Origin: JAAFIP01 sp031367325
GTDB taxonomy: Bacteria; Pseudomonadota; Gammaproteobacteria; Burkholderiales; Burkholderiaceae_C
Direction of reading: 5' to 3'
Assembly (NCBI GenBank): GCA_031367325.1
Contig: JANLPQ010000097.1
Coordinates: 10,973 to 74,972, forward strand
Length of the DNA stretch: 64,000 bases
The notes below the pieces were generated by a model. The model did no database searches and was not told the origin of the DNA. It saw nothing but the letters and a program-made list of their open reading frames with translations. Of this stretch, positions 17,562-26,895 are shown piece by piece. Every line of letters begins with the position of its first letter. Positions within the stretch are counted from its first letter, which is position 1. The position numbers and the translations under genes are program-made.

Positions 17562-19052
17562 ATGAGCACGCCTAACTGGATAGCCCGTAATGTTTCGCGT
17601 TTTCGCCCTGCCGGCAAAACTGCGTTTGGCGCAGATGCTGGTTTAGACAAATCAGCCAAGTTTCGCGCCAGCAGGGCGCCAGAGCCAAGCGATAGCGATA
17701 CAAAAACAGTCCAACGCCGCAGCACCCGCCAGCGCCTGGACGGCACCTTACGCCACAAAGAAGAGGCGTTATCGCCCCGTGTGCTGCGCCGCACGCTAGA
17801 AGAGCTGCAATCCATAGTAGACCCGCGCGTGAGTGAGGTAGAGGGCGGGCGCCGCGCTCAGGGTGTCGCCGGTTGGTATGCCAAGGCCACGCCAGAGCAG
17901 CGGCGCGACTGCTGGCTGTTGATGAGCGAGCAGTTCATGGCCAACCCCGATGTGGTCAAGGCTGCGCAAGCCAAATACGCCGTCATGGTGGGCTCACCTG
18001 ACGAGGCAGCGGCAGAGGTGCGCTTGCGCAAAGCAACCGTGTCACCCCGGCGCAGATTGTTGCAGCGTTTTAGCGTGTTCCCAGAAGGTATCCGGTTTTT
18101 GGTAGATATGCGCGCACAAATGCTGCCGCATCTTAGATTTGACAAGCGCCTGCAAGCGCTGGATGTAGAGATGGAGTACGTGTTTACTACCTGGTTTGAT
18201 ATCGGGTTTTTAGAGTTGCGTCGCATCAGTTGGGACTCGCCCGCGTCGATGATTGAAAAGCTTATTCAGTACGAAGCTGTGCACGACATTAAGAGCTGGG
18301 CTGATTTGAAAAATCGTTTAGACAGTGACCGCCGCTGCTACGGATTTTTTCACCCCCGGCTTCCTGATGAACCGTTAATTTTTGTAGAGGTGGCGCTACT
18401 AGACGAAATTGCGCAAAGCATTCCACCATTGCTAGACGAATCAGCCGCCTTGGTTGATTTGAAAAAGGCCAGCACGGCTATTTTTTACTCCATCAGCAAC
18501 ACCCAAACGGGTTTGCGTGGGGTCAGTTTTGGTGACTCACTGATTAAGAATGTGGTGGAGACTCTGAAGACAGAGTTTCCACAGCTTAAAATATTTGCCA
18601 CACTGTCCCCCATGCCAGGGTTTCGTACATGGCTGGCTAAGAATGCGTCGATGATGCTGGAAAATCTGGATGATAAACACCGTCAAGAGCTGGGCCGCGC
18701 AGTGGGTTTTGAACCGCCAGCGACGGAGCATTTTTTGGCAGCTGCGGACAGAGCGCTCAATCTAGACGCCAAATCACCCATTCGCCAAATGCTGTTGCGT
18801 TGTGCGGCCCATTATTTAAGCCGTGAGTTGCAAGACGGTGCACCCATTGATGCTGTGGCGCGTTTTCATTTAGGTAACGGCGCACGTATTGAACGGCTTA
18901 ACTGGGAGGGGGATGCCAGCACCAAAGGCATCAAACAGTCTTATGGGCTGATGGTGAATTATTTGTATGATCTGAAAAGACTAGACAAGTACCGCCAAAT
19001 GCTCTCAGAAGGCAAAATACCGATTTCGAGTGATGTAGAGAAGTTAATTTAA
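17562..19052 (+). CDS. matA: Malonyl-CoA decarboxylase
   Basis: Converts malonyl-CoA to acetyl-CoA and CO2. The 496-residue protein has the family's helical N-terminal part (about 80-200) and the acetyltransferase-like catalytic part with IFYSISNTQTGLRGVSFG, VVETLKTEFPQLKIFATLSPMPGF and YLYDLKRLDKYRQML near the end. The first 70 residues are basic and low in structure. It works with the synthetase at 20926, which makes malonyl-CoA from malonate. It is 9 bp after the regulator. Confidence 0.92.
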   Translation: MSTPNWIARNVSRFRPAGKTAFGADAGLDKSAKFRASRAPEPSDSDTKTVQRRSTRQRLDGTLRHKEEALSPRVLRRTLEELQSIVDPRVSEVEGGRRAQGVAGWYAKATPEQRRDCWLLMSEQFMANPDVVKAAQAKYAVMVGSPDEAAAEVRLRKATVSPRRRLLQRFSVFPEGIRFLVDMRAQMLPHLRFDKRLQALDVEMEYVFTTWFDIGFLELRRISWDSPASMIEKLIQYEAVHDIKSWADLKNRLDSDRRCYGFFHPRLPDEPLIFVEVALLDEIAQSIPPLLDESAALVDLKKASTAIFYSISNTQTGLRGVSFGDSLIKNVVETLKTEFPQLKIFATLSPMPGFRTWLAKNASMMLENLDDKHRQELGRAVGFEPPATEHFLAAADRALNLDAKSPIRQMLLRCAAHYLSRELQDGAPIDAVARFHLGNGARIERLNWEGDASTKGIKQSYGLMVNYLYDLKRLDKYRQMLSEGKIPISSDVEKLI

Positions 19053-19070
19053 TATTATTAGGAGACTTTA

Positions 19071-20063
19071 GTGACCCATTTTTCCATGCCTAGTCGGCGC
19101 ACTTTTATGCAAACTACCGCAGCTATTGCAGCCATGCCTTGCATGTCCTCTTATGCCCAGTCTACTTGGCCTGCTAAGCCAGTGACCATGGTGGTGCCAT
19201 TTCCCGCAGGCGGTGGCACCGATGCCTTTGCCCGCCCCTTGAGTGCGCAGTTTTCTAAAACCACAGGCAAGCAACTGATCATCGACAACAAAGGTGGCGC
19301 AGGTGGCACCGTAGGCGCGTCGTTTGCTGCCAAGGCAACAAACGACGGCTACACCTACTTTATGGGCGCTGTGCACCACGCCATTGCACCCAGCATGTAC
19401 CCCAAGCTGGACTACAACATTGAGACTGATCTGGTGCCGCTGGTATTGGCTGCAGTGGTGCCGCAGGTGCTGGTGGTCAACCCCAAAAAAGTGCCTGCTA
19501 ATAGTTTTAAAGAGTTCGTCGAATTTGTCAAAAAGAACCCGGGTAAACTCAACTACGGTTCAGCCGGCGGCGGCACATCGCACCACCTAGCAGGTGAACT
19601 GTTTAAGCTGCAAACGGGCACGTTCATCACCCACATTCCGTACCGTGGTGCAGGCCCAGCGCTGCAAGACTTGATTGCTGGCCAAGTGGACATGATGTTT
19701 GATGGCCTGGGCTCATCAGCTACCCACATCAAAGGCGGCCGCATTAAAGCGTTGATGGTGTCTGGTTCTAAGCGCAACCCCGCTTTTCCAGATGTGCCCT
19801 GCGCAGCTGAATTAGGTTTGCCCGACTACACCGTGGCCACTTGGTACGGCATTTGGGGTAGCAAAGGCATGCCCGCAGAGGCGCAAGCACGCGCCACAGA
19901 CGAGTTTCGTAAAGCACTGGGCAGTGATGAGCTCAAAGCAGTCTGGGCCAGCCAAGGCGCAGAATTTCCCAACTCTACACCCGCACAGTTTGCTGCTTTC
20001 TTAAATGCCGACATTAAGCGCTGGGCTGCGGTGGTTAAGGCATCAGGTGCCAAGCTTGATTGA
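19071..20063 (+). CDS. Periplasmic tripartite tricarboxylate transporter-type binding protein (TctC/Bug)
   Basis: A 330-residue Bug-family solute-binding protein. The N-terminus SRRTFMQTTAAIAAMP has a twin-arginine-like signal. The mature part has KPVTMVVPFPAGGGTDAFARPL, GGAGGTVGASFAAKA and YGSAGGGTSHHLAGELFK, all typical of the family. The start is GTG at 19071, placed after AGGAGA at 19060-19065. Sitting between malonate genes it may bind malonate or a related dicarboxylate. No TctA or TctB membrane partner is encoded nearby, so it would have to use a distant transporter or act in sensing. Confidence 0.88.
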   Translation: MTHFSMPSRRTFMQTTAAIAAMPCMSSYAQSTWPAKPVTMVVPFPAGGGTDAFARPLSAQFSKTTGKQLIIDNKGGAGGTVGASFAAKATNDGYTYFMGAVHHAIAPSMYPKLDYNIETDLVPLVLAAVVPQVLVVNPKKVPANSFKEFVEFVKKNPGKLNYGSAGGGTSHHLAGELFKLQTGTFITHIPYRGAGPALQDLIAGQVDMMFDGLGSSATHIKGGRIKALMVSGSKRNPAFPDVPCAAELGLPDYTVATWYGIWGSKGMPAEAQARATDEFRKALGSDELKAVWASQGAEFPNSTPAQFAAFLNADIKRWAAVVKASGAKLD

Positions 20064-20913
20064 CCTGCAGATTAATCAGCACAGCGCTGGGCAGATAGCG
20101 ACCATTACCCTGCGCAACCCAGCGCGACGCAACGCCATGACACGCGCTATGTGGCGCGCGTTGCGCGAGGTGGTGCAGTCTGTCAAAGACTCTCAGAATA
20201 ATAGCTGCTTGAGCAGTAATTCAAAGGGTTACGGCACAATTAGATGTTTAATTGTGGCAGGTGAAACTGGGCATTTTTGCGCAGGCGGCGATATTTCAGA
20301 ATACCCTGAGTTTCGATTTAATGAAGATACTTTGCGCGCTTTCCACGAGCAAGATGTAGCGCCTGCGCTGCACGCGCTACTGGCGTGCGATGTACCTGTC
20401 GTTGCGCAGATTGAAGGCAGTTGCATGGGCGGCGGGCTAGAAATTGCCGCTTGTTGCGACATTCGCATTGCCGGGCAGGGCGCTAGTTTTGGTGCGCCGA
20501 TTGCCAAGCTGGGCATGCCCATGGCTCCGCAAGAGCTGGCCATCGTGGTACGTGCTGCCGGCGAGGCTACGGTGCGCGAGATGCTGCTAGAAGCCCGCAC
20601 CTTTAGCGCCGTGCAAATGCTGCAGCGCGGCTTTGTGCAGCGTATGGTGGCAGATGCTGATGTCGCCATTGAGTCGTTAGCCACCGCGCAACGCATTGCC
20701 GCACTTAGCCCACAGGCTGCACAGCTCAATAAGCAAGCTATAAGGCAGTTTTATATGCAAAATACGCCAATAACCCAGGTAAAACCTGCTCAAGCAGCTA
20801 TGAAAAATATAGTGAATGATGTGGCCACAGACAATCCATTTGCCTACGCTGATAGCGTAGAGCATGCAGAAGGCATCACTGCTTTCCTAGAAAAACGAAC
20901 CCCACAGTTTTAA
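20047..20913 (+). CDS. Enoyl-CoA hydratase/isomerase (crotonase) family protein
   Basis: About 288 residues with LRNPARRNAMTRAMW, the oxyanion-hole region GHFCAGGDISEY, and GSCMGGGLEIAACCDIRIA. The gene overlaps the binding-protein gene by 17 bp; GTG at 20047 is taken as start, with TTG at 20056 as alternative. It contains two palindromic-repeat insertions: near residue 50-60 (NNSCLSSNSKGYG), and near 235-255 (TPITQVKPAQAAMKNIVND). Both sit outside the catalytic motifs. Its substrate in the malonate operon is not evident. Confidence 0.85.
   Translation: MPSLIDLQINQHSAGQIATITLRNPARRNAMTRAMWRALREVVQSVKDSQNNSCLSSNSKGYGTIRCLIVAGETGHFCAGGDISEYPEFRFNEDTLRAFHEQDVAPALHALLACDVPVVAQIEGSCMGGGLEIAACCDIRIAGQGASFGAPIAKLGMPMAPQELAIVVRAAGEATVREMLLEARTFSAVQMLQRGFVQRMVADADVAIESLATAQRIAALSPQAAQLNKQAIRQFYMQNTPITQVKPAQAAMKNIVNDVATDNPFAYADSVEHAEGITAFLEKRTPQF
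20194..20238 (-). repeat. Palindromic repeat, copy 2 (inside crotonase gene)
   Basis: Reverse-orientation copy with core TAGCTGCTTGAGCAG at 20202-20216 and the outer GGGTTAC flank at 20226-20232. It is translated as SCLSSNSKGYG. Confidence 0.85.
20759..20813 (+). repeat. Palindromic repeat, copy 3 (inside crotonase gene)
   Basis: Near full-length forward copy: AAATACGCCAATAACCC flank, core CTGCTCAAGCAG, then GCTATGAAAAATATAG. It is translated in the PAQAA frame. Confidence 0.9.
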
Positions 20914-20925
20914 AAGAACCCTGCG

Positions 20926-22476
20926 ATGACTAACGCCAATTTATACGCTCATCTGAACGCTAATTTTCCATCAGACCTAGATACCATTGCCGTAGAAACA
21001 GATAGCGGCTTGCATTACAGCTGGCGCGACCTTGACCGCGCCAGCGCCATGCTGGCTAACTTATTGGTTTCATTAAAACTACCTGTAGGCGCACGCATCG
21101 CCGTGCAGGTAGAAAAGTCGGTTGAAGCCATGGCGTTGTATTTGGCCACATTGCGCGCAGGCTATGTATTTTTGCCATTGAACACCGCTTACCAAAGCAG
21201 CGAGATGGAATATTTCATCACCAACGCCGAACCATCGGTGGTGGTGTGCAGTAGCAAAAATTTTGGCTGGGTGTCTAAAATTGCTTTTACCTGCGGCACA
21301 CAGAATGTTTTTACATTGGACGACGATCGTACGGGCAGCTTGCTACAGCGGGCAGTGCATTGCTCTGATAAGCATAGCTGCTTGAGCAGTAAAGACGATG
21401 ATTTAGCGGCTATTTTGTACACCAGTGGCACCACAGGGCGTAGCAAGGGGGCTATGCTTAGCCATGGCAATATGCGCAGCAATGCCCAAACGTTGAAAGA
21501 CTATTGGGGTTGGCGCAAAGATGATGTGCTTATTCACGCCCTGCCTATTTTTCATGTGCACGGCCTGTTTGTAGCTATTCACGGTGCGTTGATTAATGGT
21601 AGCAAGATGATTTGGCTCAATAAGTTTGACCCCAAAGCAGTTATTGCCGCCATGCCCCGCGCCACCGTGTTTATGGGTGTACCTACGCTGTACGTGCGCA
21701 TGCTGGCCGAGCCATCGCTGACTAAAGACGTTGCCAAAAACATGCGGCTATTCATAGCAGGGTCTGCGCCGTTGCTGAGTGATACTTTCGAGCAATGGCA
21801 GCGTAGTACGGGCCATACCATCCTAGAGCGTTATGGCATGAGTGAGACAGTCATGCTAACTAGCAACCCCTACTTAGCTGACAAGCGCTATAAAAACCAG
21901 AGCGATCGCCGACCGACTACCGTAGGTTTTCCGTTACCCGGTGTAAGCCTGCGTGTTTGCGATGACAACGATAAGCCATTAAAAACTAGCGCTATTGGTG
22001 GCCTGCAAGTCAAAGGCCCCAACGTTTTTGCAGGCTACTGGCGCATGCCCGAAAAAACGGCAGAAGAATTTACCCAAGACGGCTACTTTAGAACCGGCGA
22101 TGTTGGGAAAATCGATGAGCGCGGCTATGTGCATATCGTAGGCCGTAGTAAAGACCTCATCATCAGCGGCGGCTACAACGTGTACCCCGCTGAGATTGAA
22201 GGCACTATCAACGAGATGCCCGGTGTGGCTGAGTCGGCGCTAGTCGGTGTGCCACACCCTGATTTTGGCGAAGTGGGCGTAGCGGTTGTCATTGCCAAAC
22301 CTGGTGCCGCAGTCAAGCCAGAGGTCATTATTGCAGCGCTCAAATCACAGCTGGCCAATTTCAAAATCCCCAAACACTGTTGCGTAGTTGACGAGCTGCC
22401 GCGCAACACGATGGGTAAGGTGCAAAAAAATCTGCTGCGAGATCAATACAAAGCGTTTTTTACGCGGACTCTATAA
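20926..22476 (+). CDS. matB: Malonyl-CoA synthetase (AMP-forming, ANL superfamily)
   Basis: Activates malonate to malonyl-CoA with ATP and CoA. The 516-residue protein has ATP loop YTSGTTGRSKGAM, ERYGMSET (A5), YFRTGDVGKIDERGY (A7), GRSKDLIISGGYNVYPAEIE (A8) and the A10 lysine in RNTMGKVQK. Assignment to MatB rests on the adjacent malonyl-CoA decarboxylase and MatR-like regulator. A short palindromic-repeat insertion codes for KHSCLSSKD just before the ATP loop, in a region that varies between homologues. Confidence 0.9.
   Translation: MTNANLYAHLNANFPSDLDTIAVETDSGLHYSWRDLDRASAMLANLLVSLKLPVGARIAVQVEKSVEAMALYLATLRAGYVFLPLNTAYQSSEMEYFITNAEPSVVVCSSKNFGWVSKIAFTCGTQNVFTLDDDRTGSLLQRAVHCSDKHSCLSSKDDDLAAILYTSGTTGRSKGAMLSHGNMRSNAQTLKDYWGWRKDDVLIHALPIFHVHGLFVAIHGALINGSKMIWLNKFDPKAVIAAMPRATVFMGVPTLYVRMLAEPSLTKDVAKNMRLFIAGSAPLLSDTFEQWQRSTGHTILERYGMSETVMLTSNPYLADKRYKNQSDRRPTTVGFPLPGVSLRVCDDNDKPLKTSAIGGLQVKGPNVFAGYWRMPEKTAEEFTQDGYFRTGDVGKIDERGYVHIVGRSKDLIISGGYNVYPAEIEGTINEMPGVAESALVGVPHPDFGEVGVAVVIAKPGAAVKPEVIIAALKSQLANFKIPKHCCVVDELPRNTMGKVQKNLLRDQYKAFFTRTL
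21371..21396 (-). repeat. Palindromic repeat, copy 4 (inside matB)
   Basis: Short reverse copy, TAGCTGCTTGAGCAG at 21375-21389, keeping only the core. It is read in the same frame (SCLSS) as copy 2. Confidence 0.75.
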
Positions 22477-22657
22477 CCCTGCAGTGACAACTTTGGTGCT
22501 CAGCGTATAAATTCAAATGATGGCTATGTTGTGAGTTATAAATAATATAGCAATAGATTGAGCCGAGTTAGACTTCAGAAAAGCGTCACACCAGACAACC
22601 GAATTGCAAATTTATTCTCATATTTAACCAGCGCATCACTATTAAGTCTTCAATTCG

Positions 22658-22670
22658 TGTGATTTTCACA
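22658..22670. promoter_or_regulatory. Short inverted repeat upstream of DUF11 gene
   Basis: TGTGA and TCACA separated by three T. It resembles CRP half-sites but the spacing (3 rather than 6) is wrong for CRP. It sits 63 bp before the start codon in an AT-rich 256-bp gap. Function uncertain. Confidence 0.2.
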
Positions 22671-22732
22671 ACCATACAACTTGGCTGAATGTTAAAAAGT
22701 ACTCAACGCAATAAATACGTTGGAGACGGCAA

Positions 22733-25000
22733 TTGAACAAATCATCAAGCTGCAGTGTGCAACCAGTGCAATTGCATACTTTGGTTTTCTGGATGTTGCG
22801 TATTATGCTCTGTGGTGTTTTATGCTGCGCCCAGTTTGCCTATGCGGCGTATGTTTCCCGCTTTAACACTATCACCAACGGAGCCATTACTTTTACTGGC
22901 AATACGATTGGCCTTAACAAAACCGCCAACGCTAATTCCCCCGGCACGTCGGGGTCAATTGGGACTTTCATAACCACCAGTGCTACATCAGTAGATGGCA
23001 CCTACCCGGCAGGCACTACGTCTACTTGGCAAACCAATGCCTCGCGTGCGGTTTTAAGCATCCTCCCAGGCAGTAATGTGCTGTACGCTGAACTGATTTG
23101 GTCTGGTAGCTACAGCTATGGTGGCGAAACTGTAGTTGCTTCTTTGGGTAATGCTGTGACCTTAACAACGCCCTTAGGTAGCAGTGCAATTAGTCCTGCA
23201 GCGGCTACATCTGCAATTACAGGCGTGGCAGGTACGGGAAAGGCACTTGGTACTTGCACCACTACCCCGTGCTTTTATGTGCGTTCGGCTGACGTTACCG
23301 CGTTGGTACAAGCGGTAGGCACGGGGTCTATTACATTTACCGTGGGTGGCATTCCAGCTACCCAAGGAGACACAGAAAATAATTCCAATACTGGCGGCTG
23401 GACGCTTGCAGTTGTCTATGGTAATTCTTCACTGCCTTCGCGCAGTCTTTCGCTTTTTGTAGGCGCAGAAGTAGCGGGATCTGCTGCAGCAAGTGTGTCA
23501 GGCTTTTGTACAGCACCCACGGGCCCGCGCTCAGGGCGACTGATGGTTAGTGCTTTGGAAGGTGATTCGGGTATTGCTGGCGATCAGATGGTGTTTGGCC
23601 CCACCACCACCACACTAACTGCCCAGTCAGGATTTAACAATTTGGTGGGTAACTTTTTTGCCAGTCAAATCAATAATGACTCTGGCAATTTAGATACTTC
23701 TGGGAGTTTTGGCACGTCAAACCAAACCCCAGGCACTGCGGGTGTAGGGCGTCAAGGCTATGACATTGCCAACGTGGATGTGTCAGCCTCGTTGTTAAAC
23801 AACCAAACCACGGCTTTTGCACAAGGTACCACCACCGGTGACCAGTACCTTATCAATGCGCTGGCATTGCAAATCAACGTCGGCGCACCCATATTTCTTG
23901 CAACCGTCAAGCAGGTCGATAAAGCAGTGACTGTAGTGGGGGACACACTGACCTACACGATTAGGCTGGACAACACCACAGGCACTGCCGATGCGACTAA
24001 TTTAGTGTTTACCGATGTAGCACCTGCAGGCACCAGCTTTGTGCCTGGTAGCGTATTAGTTGACGGTGTGGCCAATGCGGGTAATCCCACTACGGGGGTG
24101 GCGGTGGGTACGGTGGCGGCAGGTGCCGTTAAAGTGATAAAGTTTTCAGTAGTGGTTAATAGCATTCCAGCAGCGCCTGCTGCCGCGCTGTACAGCAACA
24201 CTGCGTCGTGGAACTACAACTTCATTAGCTGCGCCGGCCAGCCTACGTCTACGGGCACTATATCGACCAATGTGGTCACCACCACCATAGCCCGCCTGTC
24301 TTTGCAAAAGACGGTGTCTCCTGCTACGGGTGCTACGCCCGGCACAACGCTGACTTACACCATTACTTTGGGTAATGATGGCACAGCGGCGTCCACGGCT
24401 ACAACAGCCCAGGATACGATCCCTGCCAGCGTGAAATATGTCTTGGCCAGCACGTCGCTTAATGCCACTGCTGTACCAGATAGTGCAGGAGCTATGCCGT
24501 ATACCAACACCGGTTTGGTCAACAGTGCCGGCCAAGTTGCTGGTGTGCTGGCTGTCGGCCAAACTGCAACGCTAGTATTTAAAGTGGTGGTCAACAACAC
24601 GGCAACAGGCACTGTGACTAACACAGCTACGGGAGATATTGACGGCACAGGCGGTGCCCCTTCTGCTAGCGCCAGTGCGGCCTCGCCCATCACACTGGTG
24701 GCCTTTTTATCCATCAGCAAAACCAACGGCACTACTACGGTGGCGGCGGGTGCCAGTACCACTTACACCATCACGGTCAGTAACGCAGGCCCGTCGGCAG
24801 CAGATGGTGCTTTGGTTAAAGATGCGGCTGCCACAGGGCTGGTGTGTACCACGCTGTCGTGCAGCAGTGGGGGTGCTAGTTGCCCTGCAGTGCTGGATAT
24901 ACCCACTTTGCAGTCTACTGGGTTGCCTATCAACACGCTGCCCGCCAATACCAGTTTGACGCTGGCGCTAACCTGCAACGTGACAGCCACAGGCCTATAG
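22733..25000 (+). CDS. Secreted protein with DUF11 repeats
   Basis: A 755-residue exported protein. An uncleaved-looking first 25 residues lead to a hydrophobic segment ending near AQFAYAAY. Residues about 40-380 form a Thr/Ser/Gly-rich adhesin-like region. Three DUF11-type beta-sandwich repeats follow (about 390-500, 520-650, 655-755), each with LTYTI-like strands and a conserved N-D/A-G turn (TYTIRLDN, TYTITLGNDG, TYTITVSNAG). There is no sortase or membrane anchor at the end, so it is probably released or surface-attached otherwise. TTG at 22733 is the start, supported by GGAG at 22722-22725. Role unknown. Confidence 0.8.
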   Translation: MNKSSSCSVQPVQLHTLVFWMLRIMLCGVLCCAQFAYAAYVSRFNTITNGAITFTGNTIGLNKTANANSPGTSGSIGTFITTSATSVDGTYPAGTTSTWQTNASRAVLSILPGSNVLYAELIWSGSYSYGGETVVASLGNAVTLTTPLGSSAISPAAATSAITGVAGTGKALGTCTTTPCFYVRSADVTALVQAVGTGSITFTVGGIPATQGDTENNSNTGGWTLAVVYGNSSLPSRSLSLFVGAEVAGSAAASVSGFCTAPTGPRSGRLMVSALEGDSGIAGDQMVFGPTTTTLTAQSGFNNLVGNFFASQINNDSGNLDTSGSFGTSNQTPGTAGVGRQGYDIANVDVSASLLNNQTTAFAQGTTTGDQYLINALALQINVGAPIFLATVKQVDKAVTVVGDTLTYTIRLDNTTGTADATNLVFTDVAPAGTSFVPGSVLVDGVANAGNPTTGVAVGTVAAGAVKVIKFSVVVNSIPAAPAAALYSNTASWNYNFISCAGQPTSTGTISTNVVTTTIARLSLQKTVSPATGATPGTTLTYTITLGNDGTAASTATTAQDTIPASVKYVLASTSLNATAVPDSAGAMPYTNTGLVNSAGQVAGVLAVGQTATLVFKVVVNNTATGTVTNTATGDIDGTGGAPSASASAASPITLVAFLSISKTNGTTTVAAGASTTYTITVSNAGPSAADGALVKDAAATGLVCTTLSCSSGGASCPAVLDIPTLQSTGLPINTLPANTSLTLALTCNVTATGL

Positions 25001-25007
25001 CGAGGCG

Positions 25008-25430
25008 TTAAGTATGGGCTTGCAGGCGCGATGCGGTGTGCAGGCCCATGATGCCGATGACCACAAAGGTGATGGACACCATCTTTAGCGCAGTGGCACT
25101 TTCTTTGAAAAAGTACATGCCAATAAATGCGGTAGCTACCGTGCCCACGCCCGACCATACCGCATACGTAATGCTCAGGTCTAGTGTTTTGGTAGCAAAG
25201 GTGTTGCAAGAGAAGGCCAAGCCGTAGCAGACAAACATCACTACCGAAGGTATCCAGTTTGTAAAACCATGCGATAGCTTCATGCATGTCGTGCCGACCA
25301 CTTCAAAAGCAATGGCTACCGACAGTAGCCCCCAAGCTTGCGACAGTGTAGGGGTGAAGGACAAAAGTGCGTTGATCAATGGAGGCTGAGTTATAAAAAT
25401 AGATATTCTATTGTCTATTATTGCGCTCAA
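25008..25430 (-). CDS. Small multidrug resistance (SMR/EmrE-like) transporter
   Basis: The SMR domain starts near residue 30 (WGLLSVAIAFEVVGTTCMKLSHGFT) and has four membrane helices, ending GIMGLHTASRL. The membrane glutamate that binds proton and drug in EmrE is present in AFEVVGTT. The 140-residue frame includes about 28 extra N-terminal residues; it begins with TTG and lacks a convincing ribosome site, so the true start may be a later non-ATG codon. It is convergent with the DUF11 gene (7-bp gap) and 57 bp after the EamA gene on the same strand, possibly co-transcribed. Confidence 0.85.
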   Translation of the reverse strand: MSAIIDNRISIFITQPPLINALLSFTPTLSQAWGLLSVAIAFEVVGTTCMKLSHGFTNWIPSVVMFVCYGLAFSCNTFATKTLDLSITYAVWSGVGTVATAFIGMYFFKESATALKMVSITFVVIGIMGLHTASRLQAHT

Positions 25431-25487
25431 ACCTTACCAATCCATTCAAACATTGCACCCAATCACAAGGCCGTGATTGCACAATAG

Positions 25488-26429
25488 TTACAGTTTTTGG
25501 TCTGCTGTAGTATTGGGCAAAGTAGCTAATATGACGCCCACCACTGCAATTGCAAAGGCCATCAGCTGCAATTGACCCATAGGCTCGTGCAGCCATAGTA
25601 CGCCTACGGCAGCCGCGCTGATGGGTAGCATCACGGTAAACACCCCTGCTTGCGACGCGGGCACGGTTTTTAATCCTGTCATCCACAGCCATACGGTCCA
25701 GACGCTGGCAGCCAGTGCGTAGAAAACCAGCAAAAGCCAAACAGAGCCCCGCACAGCCGAAAAATCAAATTGGCTGGCTTGCCATAGCCCTAGCGGCGTG
25801 ACTAAGGCAAACCCCCATAGGTTGATTAATGAAGTAATGCGCTTAGCACCCAGCACGCCCGTCAGCCGCTTGCCAATCACCGCATAGGCCGCTTCGCACA
25901 GCACTGCAGCAAACACTAATAAGTTACCCCAAAGTGCCTGAGGTGCTGCGTTTTTAGATAGAGAATCTGGCTGTAGAGCATATAAATACTGCTCAAGCAG
26001 CTCTGATTTTGATAGTGATACAAGGCTGATACCTAGCACCGCGCAGGCCACCGCAACCCATACCCGCGCCGTAATACGCTCGCGCAAAAATAACCAGCTC
26101 ATCACCGCCACACAGGCAGGTATGCTGGCCATCACCACGCCTGCGGCTACAGCGCTGGTCATACTAACGCCATAGAGCATGCAGACTGAGAACAAAAAAT
26201 TGCCTAAAAAAGACTCTAAAAACACCAGCTTTTTAGTTTGTGCTGTCATAGTTGGCTCGTCCACAGGCTTGCACAACCAGTGCAGCATGGCCGCACCGCC
26301 AATGCCAAACCGTAGCCAAGCCAACAGAAACACCGGGAACACCGCGACCAAACCTTTAGACAGCCCCACATAGCTGCCTACCAATGTCATGGAAAGTGCT
26401 AGGCAGGCAAAGGCGGTAAGTCGATTCAC
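25488..26429 (-). CDS. EamA-family (drug/metabolite) exporter
   Basis: A 313-residue protein with about ten membrane helices in two EamA halves (residues about 5-140 and 165-305). The start codon is GTG. The loop between the halves holds KSELLEQYLYALQPDSLSK, which is encoded by a palindromic repeat and lengthens the usual linker. Substrate unknown. The gene is divergent from the cyclotransferase gene by 34 bp. Confidence 0.88.
   Translation of the reverse strand: MNRLTAFACLALSMTLVGSYVGLSKGLVAVFPVFLLAWLRFGIGGAAMLHWLCKPVDEPTMTAQTKKLVFLESFLGNFLFSVCMLYGVSMTSAVAAGVVMASIPACVAVMSWLFLRERITARVWVAVACAVLGISLVSLSKSELLEQYLYALQPDSLSKNAAPQALWGNLLVFAAVLCEAAYAVIGKRLTGVLGAKRITSLINLWGFALVTPLGLWQASQFDFSAVRGSVWLLLVFYALAASVWTVWLWMTGLKTVPASQAGVFTVMLPISAAAVGVLWLHEPMGQLQLMAFAIAVVGVILATLPNTTADQKL
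25976..26018 (+). repeat. Palindromic repeat, copy 5 (inside EamA exporter gene)
   Basis: ATAAATACTGCTCAAGCAG with a modified second stem. The gene runs on the minus strand and reads it as SELLEQYLYAL, a frame not used by the other copies. Confidence 0.8.
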
Positions 26430-26463
26430 AATAGAGGCTTTGAAATTAAACTAAAACTGCATC

Positions 26464-26895
26464 ATGCCAGAGCCTGTAGCAATTACCGCGTTGCCCAAGA
26501 TTGCCCCGCTTGCAGCGGACGAGCACTACTTATTTGTCTACGGCACTTTGCGTCAAGGCGATGACAACGACATTACTCAGCTACAACCTGCACCACGTTT
26601 TGTAAGCTTGGCAAATATCAAAGGGGTGATGACGCATTTAGGGGGCTACCCAGGCGTAACATTGGGGGGCGATACAGACATCGTAGGAGAGGTGTATGCC
26701 ATAAACCAGCTGCTAGCGCAGCGGCTGGACGCCATAGAGTCTGAATACCCTGAGCATCCCGACGAGTACGTTAAGCGGTCTATTACCGTGGTGGTGCATG
26801 GGCACGAGTTACCTTGCTTTGTATATGAGATTAACTCAGCTTACACCGTGGGCAAACCTGTGATGGTTAGCGGCGATTGGGTGAAAGATCGCTAG
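26464..26895 (+). CDS. Gamma-glutamylcyclotransferase-like protein (AIG2/YtfP family)
   Basis: A 143-residue protein. LFVYGTLRQGDDN is the substrate-binding loop of the family, and ESEYPEHPDEYVKRSITV contains the acidic residue position expected for the catalytic glutamate. Family members release 5-oxoproline from gamma-glutamyl amines or peptides, but many YtfP-like proteins have no proven activity. The 3' end overlaps the convergent sensor-kinase gene by 29 bp. Confidence 0.8.
   Translation: MPEPVAITALPKIAPLAADEHYLFVYGTLRQGDDNDITQLQPAPRFVSLANIKGVMTHLGGYPGVTLGGDTDIVGEVYAINQLLAQRLDAIESEYPEHPDEYVKRSITVVVHGHELPCFVYEINSAYTVGKPVMVSGDWVKDR

Noticed and set aside
22658..22670. CRP binding site before the DUF11 gene
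   Set aside because: Half-sites are CRP-like but the spacer is 3 instead of 6 bases, so a CRP call is not supported; kept only as a short inverted repeat.
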